Positions 27,401 to 42,400 are shown, counted from the first letter of the stretch. The stretch is 64,000 nucleotides of DNA from Aphelocoma coerulescens (GCF_041296385.1 NC_091016.1:19009497-19073496); one strand, 5' to 3'. Numbers and translations: made by a program. The notes: generated from the sequence alone by a model not told the origin.

Positions 27401-30400
27401 TGGGGGGTAATGTATGAAGCAGAGAGAAAACAGCTTGATTTCAGACAGTAACAGTCAGCAGTGACAGTCAGAAACAACTTTCTGACTTGTAAACTGGTCT
27501 TGTTTAATAGGGATGTGCCTGAAAAGGGAGGGAAGGTGGCTCAGGAGCACCAAGACAACATTTGAAATGTTTCTTTTCCTGACTCTGCAGTAGTTGCAGT
27601 TTCCCATCAGCTGGGGGCTGCTTCAGGCTGTGTTTGCATCCCCAGGGCCTCAGTGTATGCCCTGTGAAATGTGCAATCTGTGACAGAGATTTTGTACGTG
27701 GTACCTCAGGCATTACTAGAGGCGGGGCTGAAGGTACCAAATACAGCAGGACCTCACAATTAACTATTCCTTTGGCTCACCAACAGTTTTGAGAAATGGA
27801 AGAGAAATTCTACTTTAGACTGAATAAAGTATTTTCTATTGCTATGCTTTTCTAAAGATCAGTCAAAGGGAAATTCTCTGTGAAGAATTATGTCAGATTT
27901 TAAAACCTGAGATGCTCCTTTGAAAACATTCAGAACAATTCTTTTTCATCGTTTGCTGCTTTTCCTTCACACCAGCTATTGATTGGAACTGAGGAAGCTG
28001 TGAAATGATTAACTCTTGTGGAATATGCATTTTTCTTCAATTAATGTTCAGGCTAAAGATTTCTCTCTGTTCTGATCACAGTGCATAATACTGTGCAGAT
28101 GCAAAAAGAAATTGAAGGAGGATGGTCCAGACGATGTGAATTGTGGTGATGCTAAATGTGGAACGCTTTACTTCTGCTAACATTGGTTATATTTTCAGAC
28201 ATGAGATGTGTGAGGGGAGAGAGATTACCATCTGTGCAGCAGTGCCTTGGCCCTGCTCCAGGGATAGCCCACCACTGTGCTCAGTATGGTGCCCATTATA
28301 AATGTGAAGGATAGTCTGTGCTCTTCAGTGCTTATGATTTTAAAAAAGGCTAAAAAGGGCACAGGGTGAAGTTGCTGAAGACTTTTCTGAAAGGTCTTGA
28401 AGGTTGCAGACTACTGCTCCTGCCCTGCTCACCCTTGGTCTCTTGGGAACCCTGTAGCTCCCTTATGGGATGAGGGGATGCTGAGCAAGAGCTGGCATAA
28501 GAAGGTCTGTCCTTTGATTAACCTAGAGAGTTATGTGTGTGAGCAGCTGGGAGAGATGGAAAAGCTGCAAGGTGGCCAGTGGAAGTTTGAGGATCAGCAT
28601 GAGAGGAATCCCCGAGTGCCTCGGATGTGACTTGTAGTGGGGTGCGTGGTGAAAGAGCCGACATGGGCTTTGTCTGCATCTTCAGTCTGTTCAGAGCATC
28701 AGGGCATGGACTCCTTGGGGTCAGCCGATGAGAAAGTGTCTAAAAGAATTCCTTGGATGGAAGGTGCAGAAAGAGGCAGTGTGAACTCAGGCAAGGAATA
28801 CACCTTGTTCTCATAGCAGAGCCCTGTGCTACTGCACTTAGCACCTAAAAAACATTGGAGAAAATTTTACACATTGAGCCAGTGCTTGTTTGCTGGGAAA
28901 AGTGATCCATCATTTGAATCAGTCATTTGCAAAAGGGCTTGCTCATGTTTTTAATCCCCTCCCTCTGTCCCTTCCCAAAGAAAATGTAACCATCTTTCAG
29001 GAGCAGAGTGCCTGTTGTGATTCCTTGCAGCTTTTGGTGATTATTTGTTCCTTGGCCTGTTATTTATTTCCCATAAATTTCCAAGAATTAGCATCAGCAT
29101 TATGGAATTTCGAATCCAGCAACTGACTTAACAAAAATGGACCCCTAAAAAAAATTAATTTTGAAGTTAGCATCCTTCTAGACAGATAAGCTTGAGCTGG
29201 ATTTCCTACTGCATCAGCCTTGGCCTGTCTGTAGCTGGAGGGGAGAAAAACCCCAGATTTCATTCAGGCAAGAATTTAGACAACAATTTGAAGTTAACCT
29301 AAAATCTTACCTCTTAATAGAAGAGGGGGAAAATGAAGAAAAACCTACCAAAAACAAAAAGAAGAGGAAAAATAAGTACAGGTTGTCACATGAGCTGCTT
29401 CAATGAGGAAAGTTACGGGAAATGTGTGGCAGCGAGGGATAGTGGTGTCCTGCAGATCTGTCACTTTGGGGCCATTTCCTGGCATGAGCCAAAGCTGCTT
29501 GCCAGCTGTTCGTGGTGGAGTTCACAGCTTCAGTCTTTCCCAGGGGCCAGGAGGCTCTTGGATCCTGTTCAGTGTTTCTTCGTGATGAAAATCAAAATCA
29601 ATTCGCCTTGTTCTCTCCGAGCGTGCGTGTGCAATCAGTGTAATTGAACGGGAGCAGCATCCCCAGGCTGCCATTGTCTCAGCCCTTGCCTACTCAGCTG
29701 ATTGCACCTGACCTCGACTTGGAATTCATCCCTGTGGGCCAGGGAAGCTGCAGTGCATCACCAGCTATTACAGCCCTCTTCCTGGAAGACAGAAAAGGTT
29801 TATTTGCGTAGTACTTCCCGACTGCATTGATCTTTGGGAAGGATTGTGAGGGGGAATTCGTGCATCCTGGGTAGATTGGAAAGCAGCACTGCTGACTCCC
29901 TGCTGCCCTGTTTCTCAGGATTATATGGCTGTGGTGGCCAGAGGGTAGTTGGTAACTCCGTGGCACTTTCAGCTTGTACTGGGGGGAGGTTCCAACACTT
30001 CTAGGGAAATTGCCTCTCCAAGGCTTCGGGTGTACAGGACTACCTCCCTTGTTTACCTCCTTTGTTTGCAATGACTGTTTATTTTTTAGCACTGAACCAC
30101 ACAAAGCAAACAGGTTTCAGGTAAAATCCGATCTGATTTCTGTTTTTGTCTGGTTGTTGCCATCAGTCCATCCTCCAGCAGGACTTAGCTTTCACATTTG
30201 TGAGCTCCCCCACCTGTGTGGAGTCTGGTGAAGTCATTCTTCCATGCAAAGAGAACAGGAGCAGAGCATGGCTTTTATAATCAACCAGTGCATTTGTATT
30301 GAAATCAGGCAATTAGGAATTGAGCTATTCTGCTGTAAAACAGGGAATTGAGTTCCGTCAGTGTGAGCAAACCCCTTGAGAGCAGTCTGATTTTTCCTAC

Positions 30401-33400
30401 TAATTTTGGCTTGCTCAGTTATCCTCTCCCTCTCCAGTCTGTCAGAGACAAGTCATTGCAAGTCAGATCTTTGGTGTGGCCCAGCAGATCTTTGGTGTGG
30501 AGCCGAGCTGAGCAGGGCCCAGCCTGGCTCTGCTGGGCCGCGCAGGCCCCCAGTTACCTGTCCGAAAGCCAGAAGCAAGAGAGCTTTCCCGAGGTTTGTT
30601 TGTTCTTAAATGTGGATCACAGAGCTTCTTAAGTGGCTTAAAAAAGTTGCCAATATTCAAACTAGCCAGGGGGATTGGTTCTATTGGGTCTGGAGGAAGC
30701 TGCAAGCACCGCTTTGCAAAGAATCACTTCCGTGACTGAGGAGCCTTAACTAAAAACCCAAACGATGCTAAACCATGACAACATCTTATATTGTGTGGAT
30801 TGGAAAAGACCTTTAAGATCCTTGAGTCCAACCATTAATCCAGCACTGCCAGGCCACCGTGTCCCCAAGTGCCACATCTATGTGTCTTTTAAGTACCTCC
30901 AGGGAGGAGACTCTACCACCTCTGTGGGCAGCCTGTTCCAATGCTTGGCAATGCTTTCAGTGAATTAATTTTTCCTAATAGCCAACGTAAACCTGCCCTG
31001 GCACAACCTGAGGCCATTTGCTCTTGTTCTGTCACTTGTTACCTGGGAGAAGAGACTGACTCCTACCTGGCTACCACCTCCTTTCAGGCAGATGTAGAGA
31101 GTCACCCCCCTGAGCCTCATTTTCTTCAGGCTAAAAAAACCCAGCTCCCTCATCCACTTCTCCTAAGACTTGTGCTCCAGACCCTCCACCAACTTTGTTC
31201 TGCTCTCCCTCATTATTCCAACTGTTTTATTTGTCTGGAGATTCCCTGTGGTTATGGGATGTATGACAGTGGTGTGACTGATCCCTCCTCAGCAGACTGC
31301 TGGGCAGTGCCTTCAGCCCAGGGAACTGTAGTACCGTGTTTGCTTCTTAATCCAGAGCAACACTATTACAGGCACAGCAGTGCTGCTGAATTAACATTTG
31401 TCCAGCTGAGAACGGTTTGCCTTTCAATCAGTAGCAGCCTTTTTATTTGTCATAATTTGTGTGTGTTGAACAGGGAGCACCGTGACTTGTGATGGCAGGA
31501 TGTGTAAGGATGGTGGAGCTGTAGCAGGGGGGAGCAACACAAGTGTAGCTGAAGGGAAAGATGTGGACCTGTGGCAGGAACAGAAGCAAGGCTGGGATTT
31601 TACTTTAGGGTTAAGGTGAACTGACCAGGAGGTGGCTCTGCAAACAGTCAGCTCCAGCTTCTTGACCCTCAGTGGCCTTGTGCCAGCACTCAGAGTCAGG
31701 TGGGGAAATGTGTGGGAAAGTGGCCAGCACCCAACCACAGCAGCCTGCAGCCAGAATGTCTTCCACTGCCTGGGAAATCCCACCTCAGGCTTCCAATTTT
31801 TCACAAAACTGTTTGACTGCATGTCCTTTGCATGTCTGCATGTGGTCTACTTCTACACTACTCACCTTCAGCTCCTTCTGGGGACTTGTTCTTCCCTAAA
31901 AATGTCAAGCCATTATAAAAAGAGATTTAGAGATAAATGCATGTACAGGACACTTTCCTTCCACCTCTCAGATTAATTCTCCATCTTGCCCTTTAGATGA
32001 ACAGTACTTCTGTGGTAAGACCATGCTCTAGAGGATGAACTGGTTTGAACTTGAACTTCTCTTTCCTTTTGAATACATAATGAACTCTTCAGTGGGCCAG
32101 GGAAAGCGAGTGATGAGAGCTTTGTCCTGAGGGGATGAGTTCAGGCAGAGTGCTTGACTTGCAGCCCATATGGTTGCCTTTACTGCTGGGCTCGTAGATA
32201 CTCTGAGAAGAGACCACGTGCCTCCCTGAGCTCCCTCTTCTTTCCCCCTGCAGTTAAAACTGAAAAGTCTCAGGAATAATGCCACAAAGCCTCATCATTT
32301 CTCAGTGAAACAGGGCGCTGCGTCTGGACAGACTTACAGTTAAAGCTGTGGTTTCTCTCTTTGTCATGCAACTCGAGCAGTAGGAAATAGTGAGGCTTGA
32401 ACATTTTGTGCGGTGGTAACTATGTGTTTAGCTGTGCTTTGCAATAATGGACAATGTGGTGGTGTATGACTGCTGTATTCTTGCCTTTGAAGGAAGAGGA
32501 GCTAATTGGAGACGTCATTTCTGCCTGGTTGAAGGGGTCTAGATTTCCAAAGCACTTTACCCATCACAATTATGTCCTCTCTGTGCTATTTCAGGAGCCC
32601 TCTGCGGGTTCAGGCAGCTGCTGAGCTGCCCCTTCCCCTGGCTAGTGGAAACTCTGTATTGTGTCCTAGTTACTGCCCCGGAGCCTGTGGGGAGTGCACA
32701 CTCCTGGAAGCAGAGCTTGGTGTGCTGTGGGTGCTGGGAATACAGTGTTGGAGTGTTCCCTCTGACAGCCACAGAGATGTTTGTGTGCACAGTCCAGGCG
32801 TGTTGGCTGGGGCTGACTTCAGATTATGTCTTTTCTGGTTGTAGACTAAATTACCAGTTTCTCTCAGCAAGGAACCTGCTTAATGACTCAGCTCATCCCT
32901 GTTTGCTCACTGGGGAGTTGGACACCTTGGTGGGCAATAGAATGTTTGGTGAGGCATCTAATGGGCTGACTTTTCAGCCACTCTCCACAACAGGCTGGCA
33001 GGATCCGCAGAGCACTTATGAGCTTTAGCATTCTGGCACAGAGCACAGCATCAGTCCTTTTCTTGGGGATCCCATAAAGACACAGCTGCCTTCCCATTAA
33101 TTACAGGCTCATGCTTCTGGATGGTGCATACCCCCATGGCATCTGTGCACTGTAGCCTAGCCACCCTGCTTCTGGAAACTAAGACTTCAAAGCCCTCAGA
33201 AATGATGGGGGAAACAAAAATACCCATTCCTTTATACTGTTGGTTTTCTGGGATGACTACTGGCAAGTCAGACACACACAAAGGCACAGGCAAATTCAGA
33301 ACTTTATCATGCAGTTTAATATTTCCTGCTTGTGAAAAGTTTTGAGTTCACCCTGGTGAGGGGCACAAACTGCTTTGGAAAATAGAGGATAGGGGGAAGG

Positions 33401-36400
33401 TAAAGCTGGGATGGATGTAGAGTGGAAAGAAGAAGGGCTCAGTGCTGCTGTTTCCCTGTACTATGAGCAAGCATTGCTGCTTGTGACCACACGTCTTAGG
33501 CCTGCTCCCAAGCCATGGGTAATCTCTTGCTGCAAATCCCCAAAGTCCTGGGATAGGTGGGGATGGCTGTAGGAAGGCATCTCTCAAGGAATTTGCCTGC
33601 CTAGGCCGTTTTCCCCCACATCAGCAGTGCTATGGAATCATGATCCGCCCACCAGCTTGGAGCAGTGACGTTGCATTGCATCTTTTCCTGACAGGGAAAC
33701 TTTTTATAGGGGTTTGATCACTGTGAAGCCATTTCAGAAAGCTGACAGCACTTACTAATGCTGAGCTCATGCAACCATGCAAGTCATGAGTCACATTGTG
33801 AGCTGGTCTCATTTTTGTGCAGCATGTCAGATCAGCTAGGGAGAAGGAATGCCAGGGCCTGTTCAAGGAAGGGCTGCTGTATTATTTTTCTTACCAGGAT
33901 CTTTTTTTTCCTCCTTTCATCTCTTTGTTTTCTTACGTGTGTGATGACTTGCCTGTTTCAGGCTGATTGCTCTTTCAAAACAGAGCTTTACCCCACTGGA
34001 GTGTGCCAAGGGGTTCTCGTGGGGGTTGCTGAGGCTGTTCCTTCCTGAACACTGAGATATCCCAGGCCAACAGCAGACACAGCTGGGAGAATGGTTCACA
34101 TATCTGTGTGCAAAGCCAAGCTCTGAAGTGCTTCCCCCTTCACTGCCCAAGCAAGACTCTCAAGGAAAATTCTCCCGGAATCAAAAATGTCAGCCAGGCC
34201 TATGGGATTTTGCAGACAGAGATTAAGCTCTCTTTCCATATCTTCCTCACCAGAGTGAAAAAAGTAGCCCAGGCTGATCTGTATTAGACCTGAATAGAAA
34301 CACAAAAGACTCAGAGTGTAAAATGCTCCCAGACCCACTGCTGAGCTGAAGGATGGACCCTGTTCCACTTTGCTTGGAGACCTGTGTGTCTCTGCCCTGC
34401 TGTGCCCCAGGAAACTGCATTATTTCACTTCCAGGCTCAGAGCCCTCTCTGAAAGGTGTCAGTAGCATTAGAAAAACCCAAATGAAAACTCAGGGAGCAC
34501 CCAGCCCTAGGAATCCACCCCTAGGAATATCTGAGCAGATTAAAGAAGAGATGCCTGAGTATCTCCTCTGGTTTTGTTGGTGGCAGGCAGCAAAACACCA
34601 GGACTCAAGAAAAAGCAGTTTTCAGATGTGGAAAAGGTAGGCAAGGTCTTCGAGGGGCAGGAACACACTGCTGGCAAAGGCTGGGTACTCACATTGTTCT
34701 TTGTATTTTCTTTCCTCCAGGAACTTCAGAGAAACCCTCATTTGATCATGGATGGAGTTAGCAGATTTGATATCATGCAAGGAGAAATAGGTAAGGTTAT
34801 ATTTATGTTTTGGAAGAGATGTGCACAAAGCAATAACCCATGACTGCTTTGCCATGTTCTGAGTGCTCGGTGGGAAGATGTGGACCATGGTAGCTGCAGT
34901 AAACAATCAGTGCAGGTCAATCTAGACTGGCATAAGTCCACACACAACTTATTGCAGATATTTAACAGGATTCCCAAATGCAGCAGCTCAAATCTTTGTT
35001 ACTTTTGTATGGCATCTGCCTTCTGTCTGTGTAAGGCCAAGCATAGAAACAGAGGTCCAGCTGAGAGCAGGCAGATGCTTCAAGTGCAAGGGTCCAACAC
35101 AGCTAAGTGTAAGTAGGTAAGTAGGCACAGCTCCAACAGGTGCAGGACTGAATTTTCCTTCTGTCCTAATGTCTTCATTTGACTGTCAGCATTTTCTTCC
35201 CTGTGGATATTTCCATTCAACTCCTCTGATACTTACCCAGTATCAGAGTACGCATCTGCATGCTGTGTCAGTTCCATCTTGTACTCCTGGACCATGTTTG
35301 TTTTTGGGAGCAGCTCTGCTCCCATGTAGAAAGAAATGCCTTCCCATTTCCCACTGCACTGAGAAGTTTGAAGGTTTCCTAAAGAGTGTTTTGGACTGCA
35401 AGTCTCAACATGACTGCAAAAGGTGGGAGCAGCCTGAAAGTAGAAAAGGATGGCTGGGTGACAGCAGGGTTCCCAGTGGACATTGCTAGTGAACACTGGG
35501 TAGTGCTTCAGCATTTTGGAGGAGGAAAAGGTGACAGAAGAATGTTGGTTGCTTTTGGCAAAGTGGTTCTTGAATGTCCTAGAGGTTGTAGCCCACTCTC
35601 TTTAAAAAGAGTTAGCTATGCTCAACAGCAGTGAGTAGCTGACTGAACACACTGGATTCTTCCCTCTCCTGAGGTGACTGCTGGATGCTGGCTGCCCTGG
35701 GCTCCTTGACACTGCGGAAACAATTTTTGGAAAATGTTTTACCAAAGGACCAAGGATTCCAGGACGATTATGCTGGGATTTTTCATTTCCGGGTATGTAT
35801 TCCCTGTGGTATTGGCTCCTCTTGAGCTTGGCTGGTTGGATTGCATAGGGGTTCAAGCTGCGGCCCCACATCTCAACATCCTTGAAAGCTTTAGTTCTTC
35901 AATGCTGACTCCCAGTTTGGAATTTTGCAGAAAATCACAAATTTTTTTAATGATTCCTTGTGCTCCAGGTGGTGCAATTGCACTTCAGGGAATTTGATGC
36001 CCTTTTCAGAAAGTTATGACTGCAAAGGCAGTGGTACCAGCTGTTCAGATAGATTTGTGTACATATATGTTTCAGATGGCATTCTGGTGGCTGCTTTGAT
36101 TTGGGCAGTCTGTTATGGCTGTTATCTCACCTGCACTATCTATTTGGGCTTGTTTTCTGTTTCCCTACTTCACATTGCCCTTTTAGCTTGTTGAAATGGC
36201 TGGAAATTACAAATCCTTGGAGACAGATCAGAGGAACAGGCTTTTGATATTTTGAAAAGAGATTTGCTTCAGAGAGAGGAACAAGGCTTTTCAGTAAATC
36301 TCACTTTCTACCAACTCCTAAAATTGTCTGAATCTCCCAGGAGGGTGACTCGGGTAGCAACTGGCAGGTTCTGCTTGCTTGTATCTGAGTCAAACAAATA

Positions 36401-39400
36401 TCTGGTGGGATTAGAAGAGCTTGCAGCACCATTAAACTCCAGAAGCTAAACTGGATGTGGAGAGAATCACAGTATAAACTCAGCCATTGCTCATCCCTCT
36501 TATTTCACAAATCTCTTTTGTTTCATGCAGTTCAGCACCAAACAAAGAGCTCTGGCAGTGAGACTTCTTTGACCTCCTAGGCTCTTGTGGAGCAGCACCA
36601 GGAGGATTATCTTGTGGACAGTCTAAATTTTGCTCTGTTCCTCTGCTCCTCGGAATACCAGATGTTTCTATCTTGGCCCATTTCCAGTATACAGAGCCAC
36701 ACTGTATGAGATAAACCAGCTAAAGACACCCCAGTCTGCTTAAAACACATTTAAAGGATGCAAGCTAGATTGTCTTTCATGGGAGCTTTGAAAAGATTAG
36801 TTAGGCGCAATCCTTAAATCTTAAGCAGTATAAATACCTTACAGTATTTGAAAATGTTTTCCCTGTCATCTCATCTGCAAATCAGTGCAACTGTTTCTGG
36901 CTTTCCATGAGCAATAAACCCCTGAGAAAGCGCCTCTGAATGGAAATGCTTCTCTGCAATGCCTTTCAATTATTCCATCAAAGATATTTTACTGCCATCC
37001 ACAGGCTAAGCCACCCCTCCTCAGTTCAGTGAAGAATTGCAAACAAGGCATATCATATGCTAATATAAAAATTTTAGCTTATAATATTTTTTTCCACCTT
37101 TTTGCAACTGGAGCATGTTGCCTCTCAGGAATACAAAGGGCTGCTCCAGTCTTCCTCTACAGCACAAGCTGTTCAGCTGCAAGAGTCAAGGGTGTTAAGC
37201 ACTTCATCAGCTGTAGTTAAGATGGGTTGTGGTTTTATCTAGGGAATAATTACAGTGATGCTATTTCCCCAGGGATTAAGTTAGTCCCATGTTTGTATAG
37301 GAATCACTTTCTCTGCCACAGAAGCTGTGGTGCCCATGAGGCAGAGTGTGTCACTCCTTGTGACGGTGAGGAGCAGCAGCTCAGCTTGGGATAAAACCAG
37401 AAATATTCTCCAGGGACTATAGGGGGTTATTGCACAGTGCATCAACTCACAACTGGAGGGATCTTCCCTGAGTGTTAATATCCCTGCTCTCAGGGAGAAA
37501 CAGATGAAATCTTGAAAGACCATAAGTGGTCAAGAACTCAGCTTCAGGAAACATCCAAAACGTGCTTTTTAACACCATACAAAAGGTTCGTGTTAGTTGA
37601 TAGACGTGATTTTCTCCTTACTTGATTTCAGAACTGGATTTTTCTAAGATCCCAGTCCAGGAAGGAAAAAAGGAGGCAAAATAACCACACAACATTCCCC
37701 CTTTGAGCATCAGAACCCTAGATGTGTTGTTGCCATCTTGGAACTGTCCATTTCTTTTCCCTCCTCTTAAGCCCAGGAAAATAAAGTCCTGATTTAAAAG
37801 GCTTATCATAAATGTGGAAGCAAAGAACTTCTCTCTTTGCATCCTGCCTAAACAGCAATTCTTGGTTTTATTTACTACCATGTTCACAGCTGCAGTACTT
37901 AAATCCCATAAAGGGGTATAAAGAAATTTCATTAAGCCAGACTCAAGCTAAAAAGTGAAGGCTTGGACCTTCTCTGAAGGCAGGAGAATGACTTCTCCTG
38001 TACCACTCTTGCAACTTCCAGAGCACTCTAGGACTTTCCATGAGGTTTCTCATTCCCATTATGGCTTTTCCCATCCTTGTGAGCTCACATGAGACCACCA
38101 TCTGAAAAGTCTGTGGCAGTCAGGACAAAGCAGCTCCCCTTATCCTGCTGAAGAAAAATACAGTGCTGCATTTGGATGGCCTCCAGGCTTGAGCTCTATA
38201 TCAAACATGGCCAAGGAACTTGACTTTTGGAAAAATGTCTCTCAGTGGGTTTGGACTGCATGAATCCCTACTGCAAGTTCTGTGTGTTCGTATTTACCTG
38301 TTGTGTTTGCACATGAAGCACCATGGGGAGGTGTGGCTGGATGTCACCCCTTTTCTCCATACAGTCTTGCTCCTAGGTGTTGGCTGGTGACAGAAGGGCT
38401 CCTTAGGTGACTGAAAGGACTGCTCCTTTTGGGCAGTCCTTTTGCCTGTCTCTCCTTCGGGCAGAGGACAGCCAGTGGAAGGCTTTTCCTCAACCCCGTC
38501 CTGCCAAAATCAGGCAGAAGCCTCAAATTGCTCTGGGAGCTCAAGTTAGAGGTTCCAACCCTCCTGGCCACCACTCCTGTAGGAAGGGAGAGGCCTGGGT
38601 GAGGCAGAACGTAAGTAGGATCAGACCTCTTTCAGCTGAGCAGTCTGTAAGCTGCTTTGCTGCTGGGCAGATCTGGTCCTGTGCTTTTCTAGTGGAACAG
38701 CTCATTTTGGGGTTTTGCATTGACAGAAGCTGTTGAAATAAAATCGTGCTAGACTAAATCTATTGCTGTCATACTTCCACTGGAGTCCTTAGCATTACTG
38801 CAAATAAGAGCTTGGCCTCTTATGATTTCGAATCATGCTAAGCTACATTAATCTGCTAATGACTCTGGAAATGACTCCTTTAGTTCATCCCCACAGATCT
38901 CTATTCCTGTCTTTTCCCTTGAAAAGTTTCATCAGCTGGATCAGCTGGAGAAACACCTGCTCTGTCCACATGCTGGAGAAACTGCCTGTGTCCTTCTCAT
39001 CCATCAAGGAGATGGATAACACCTCAAAACAGTCTTTAGTCACTACACTGTCTCCATCCATGACAGCGTGTCAGAGTCTTAATTGAAACACAGAGGAAAG
39101 AAAATTTAGAGGCTGGATCCTGACAGAGGCTCTCTGGGCAAGAGCTGTGCTGTGGGGGAAAACCCAAGTGTGGCTGAGGAGTGAGGCTCATGGAATCCAC
39201 CTGCATGATCATTCTTTATCTCCTTGAAATCTTGCTGTCGCCTAAGAATATTAGCATATTCCCCATGTTGAATCTCTCCTCCCACTGATTGCAGGACTAG
39301 ATATACTCCCCAAGGACTTGCCCTGCCACTGGGAAATCCAGCCACTTGGTAGCTTGTTTAACAATGTGCACCATTAGCCCGAGGCAGTTCAGGAGAGAAC

Positions 39401-42400
39401 TTGCACATATCCATGCTTTGGGTTAATTCCTGTGCTAGTTCAGGACACTTTTTCATGGCATGGGCATTAGTGCTTAAAGGAGGCTCGTTATTTTATTTTC
39501 TCTCTCTCTCTCTTTTATAAAAATACATATATTTTTTTGTTTTATCTATTTCCAGTTCTGGCAATATGGAGAATGGGTGGATGTAGTGATAGATGACCAA
39601 CTGCCACTCCTAAATGGAAGATACCTGTCTGTACACCCCCGAACTTCAAATGAATTCTGGCCATCCTTGCTGGAAAAAGCATATGCCAAGTAAATATACC
39701 TGGTCTGTTCTTCCACCCAGTGCTGAATGCTTTCTGTGGGTGGTTTCACCCTCTGCCTTGTGCAAAGCACACAGGGAGGAGTTCAGGCTGACAGCTGCCT
39801 ATGTGGTGCTGTGCTCATGCAGGGAACCATGGCTGCAGCAAGCTTAGGGCCAACATAACCTGGAGATGCTGGTCGTGCATTAGACCTAAAAGTACCCGGT
39901 CCTAAATCAGCTCTGGGGTGTTAATGCCTGAGAAGCAAACTGAACAGGGCAATGGTTGGTGACACACAAGGGCCTGGAATCTCCTCCTGATTTTGCAAAC
40001 TTCTTTGCCTCTGTTTTCCGTGCTGTCCTCTGTTTAAAACTGCAGAGTCTAAGTATGGATTACCTGTGTTTACAGTCACTAATCAGAGATCATGTGGATA
40101 TTTGGGACAGGCAGTGAGAGGAAGCATGACTGAAGAACGTGCCCAGGCACAACACATGCATGCCTAGGACTCTCTGATCAGCTCTCACTTTCCAGAGAGC
40201 TTTGACTCTCAGCTGAGGTCCCCAGAGTATGCAGGGTAAATAATGCCTAATAAAGAGATGATAATTTTAAAAAATCCTCTGGGGAGAGAAGGGATCACAC
40301 TGTGGTCCCTTAGCATTTGCCCATTTCCCATTATTAAAAACACTGAAGAAAAAGTCCTGTGTTAGGGGTGGTATGAAGGGCTGGAATTTGGTACCTGAAG
40401 CTGGTGTAGCATTTGCAATGCAGTGAGGAGAAGATGAAGAAAAGAGATAATAATTTTGCCAGATTTGGTCAGGAATAAGCAAATGTTAAAGCAGCATGAG
40501 AGCGACTCAGGAATAAGGTGCATTTTGCCCTGAGATATCTCAGAAAAGTTGACTCAGGATTCAGTATCAATTTCCTGCATAAGATCTTAATTACAATGCA
40601 TACCAAACCTCTATTAAATTAAAGTTGCAAGCAATGCTGTTTATGAGATTCCCATTTGAGAAGTTATTCCCCAGTGCCCAAGACAAATTCTTTTCATCAG
40701 TGTAGGACAAGGACAACTCTTCAAAATACAATTAGCTGCAGACTTCATTTGATTACATTCATTAAATACAGTGTGTATGGTGGGGTTTAACAGCATGCTC
40801 TACCTGCTCTAAGTACAGAATGTTCCAGCTTATTTGCTGTCTCAATAAAAACCACATGATAAAAACAACAAGGACTGTGTTGGCAATATTAAATTATTAT
40901 CCTATTACTGCACTCTAGCAGAGTGAACTGGGAACAGTGCTGAGAACTCGTTTCTGCCTTGCCCAGGAAGCATGGGTAAAATACTTTCACCTCTTTTTTC
41001 CTTTTTCTCATTTGCAAAAGGAATACTGGCCATTTTTGTGAAGAGTCGTGTATAGGGATGATGTAGAAACTAACAGTTCAGCTCCATTTGATCTGAAACA
41101 TCCATTTGAACCAGTCACCTTTGGCTCCCTTCCTGTTCTGAAAAAGGAAACTGAGTGTTTCAAGATGAGATGCCGCTCACTTCCCTAAAATGCCTGTGCT
41201 GGCAGGAGATGCACCTTAATGTTTTCCACTGTCTGTAAATGGCTCTGGACAGCTGCCTCAGATGGGGATGAATACACAGAAAAAGCTCCCCCTTTGTCTC
41301 ATTCCTTCCACAAGGCATGTCTTGTGCCTGGCCAAATATTTCGATCACGTTTCCTTTCATTACCTGCCCACAATGTCTGCACACCCCGGGCTCCCCTGTG
41401 CTCACCACCTTGATGCACATGTTCATTTTTAAAGCAAGCACTGTGCATTGTTTATGAAAACACAATGTAAGGACTAATTAACTTCTCTCTCTCTCTTTTT
41501 TTTTTTAATCTTTTTAAATTTTTCCATAGGTTGCGGGGCTCCTACCAGAACTTGAATGGAGGCTACCTTTCAGATGCTTTAGTAGACCTCACAGGTGGAG
41601 TCCAAGTACAGTTTTCATTGAAGGATCCACCTCCTGATCTGGAGGAGATCCTGAAAGCAGCTGACAAATCTCGGTGCCTGATGGGGTGCAGCACCCCAGG
41701 CCAGGTGAGTCACAGGGCCAATCACATGCCCCGTGCCTGTCTTGGTTTACTGTGTTTGCACAAAGGTTGCTCTTTGGAGTGGAAAAGGAAGTCCATAATC
41801 ACTCTGTAAAATAGTTGCAGTTTTATAGTTTATGGATGCCTGAAGGGATCTTGGCAGCAGAAAGTAAATGAGGTTATTTGGTAAGGAATGTAAAGGCCTT
41901 TGGGCAGGTGTAGCTGGGTCGGTCTGTTGGAGAGGGGGGCTGTGGCTTCTGTCCTGGCTAATTCCACTGCAGTACAGTGGTATCCTCTTGCAGCAGGCCT
42001 GATTTTGGCCTTGTAGCTTTTTGATCAACTCTGGCAGGGCCAAAACACACCTCTCTTCTGTAAGAGGATGCAATTTTCTCACGATGGCTTGCAAGCTACT
42101 GGTATTAATGCTGGGAAGTTGCAAAAGGCTTTGTGGTACTCAGCAAGTACCTTTGGTAAAACGTCTCCAAGGCTTCCCTTATGGCATGTAACATGTGACT
42201 GCAAGGTGTGTGACACTGCTCCTGTGGTGCCTGCTTCCTCAGGACATGAAGCTTGGCTGCTGCAAACAAGCCAAGGACTATTCCCTCAGCTCAGGTGGCT
42301 GACACTGGGCTATGAGGGGCAGGGAAGTTCTGCATTCCCAGTCTGACTGCAAGTCACCCAGTCCAGGTCATTCTGCAGTTGCAGCAGCTCTGGACTGTGG

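Larger units (their letters stand above)
24451..34720 (+). other. Intron after coding exon 1 (10.3 kb)
   Basis: The largest coding intron, phase 0, GTGAGT to TTTCCTCCAG. It contains the reverse LTR fragment and CR1 at 30465-31210. The rest shows no exon; open frames such as 24943-25491 (-) lack family motifs. Confidence 0.75.

Noticed and set aside
30941..31492. 183-codon open frame on the plus strand
   Set aside because: It mostly reads the antisense of the CR1 tail; this is not the CR1 reverse transcriptase and not a host gene.
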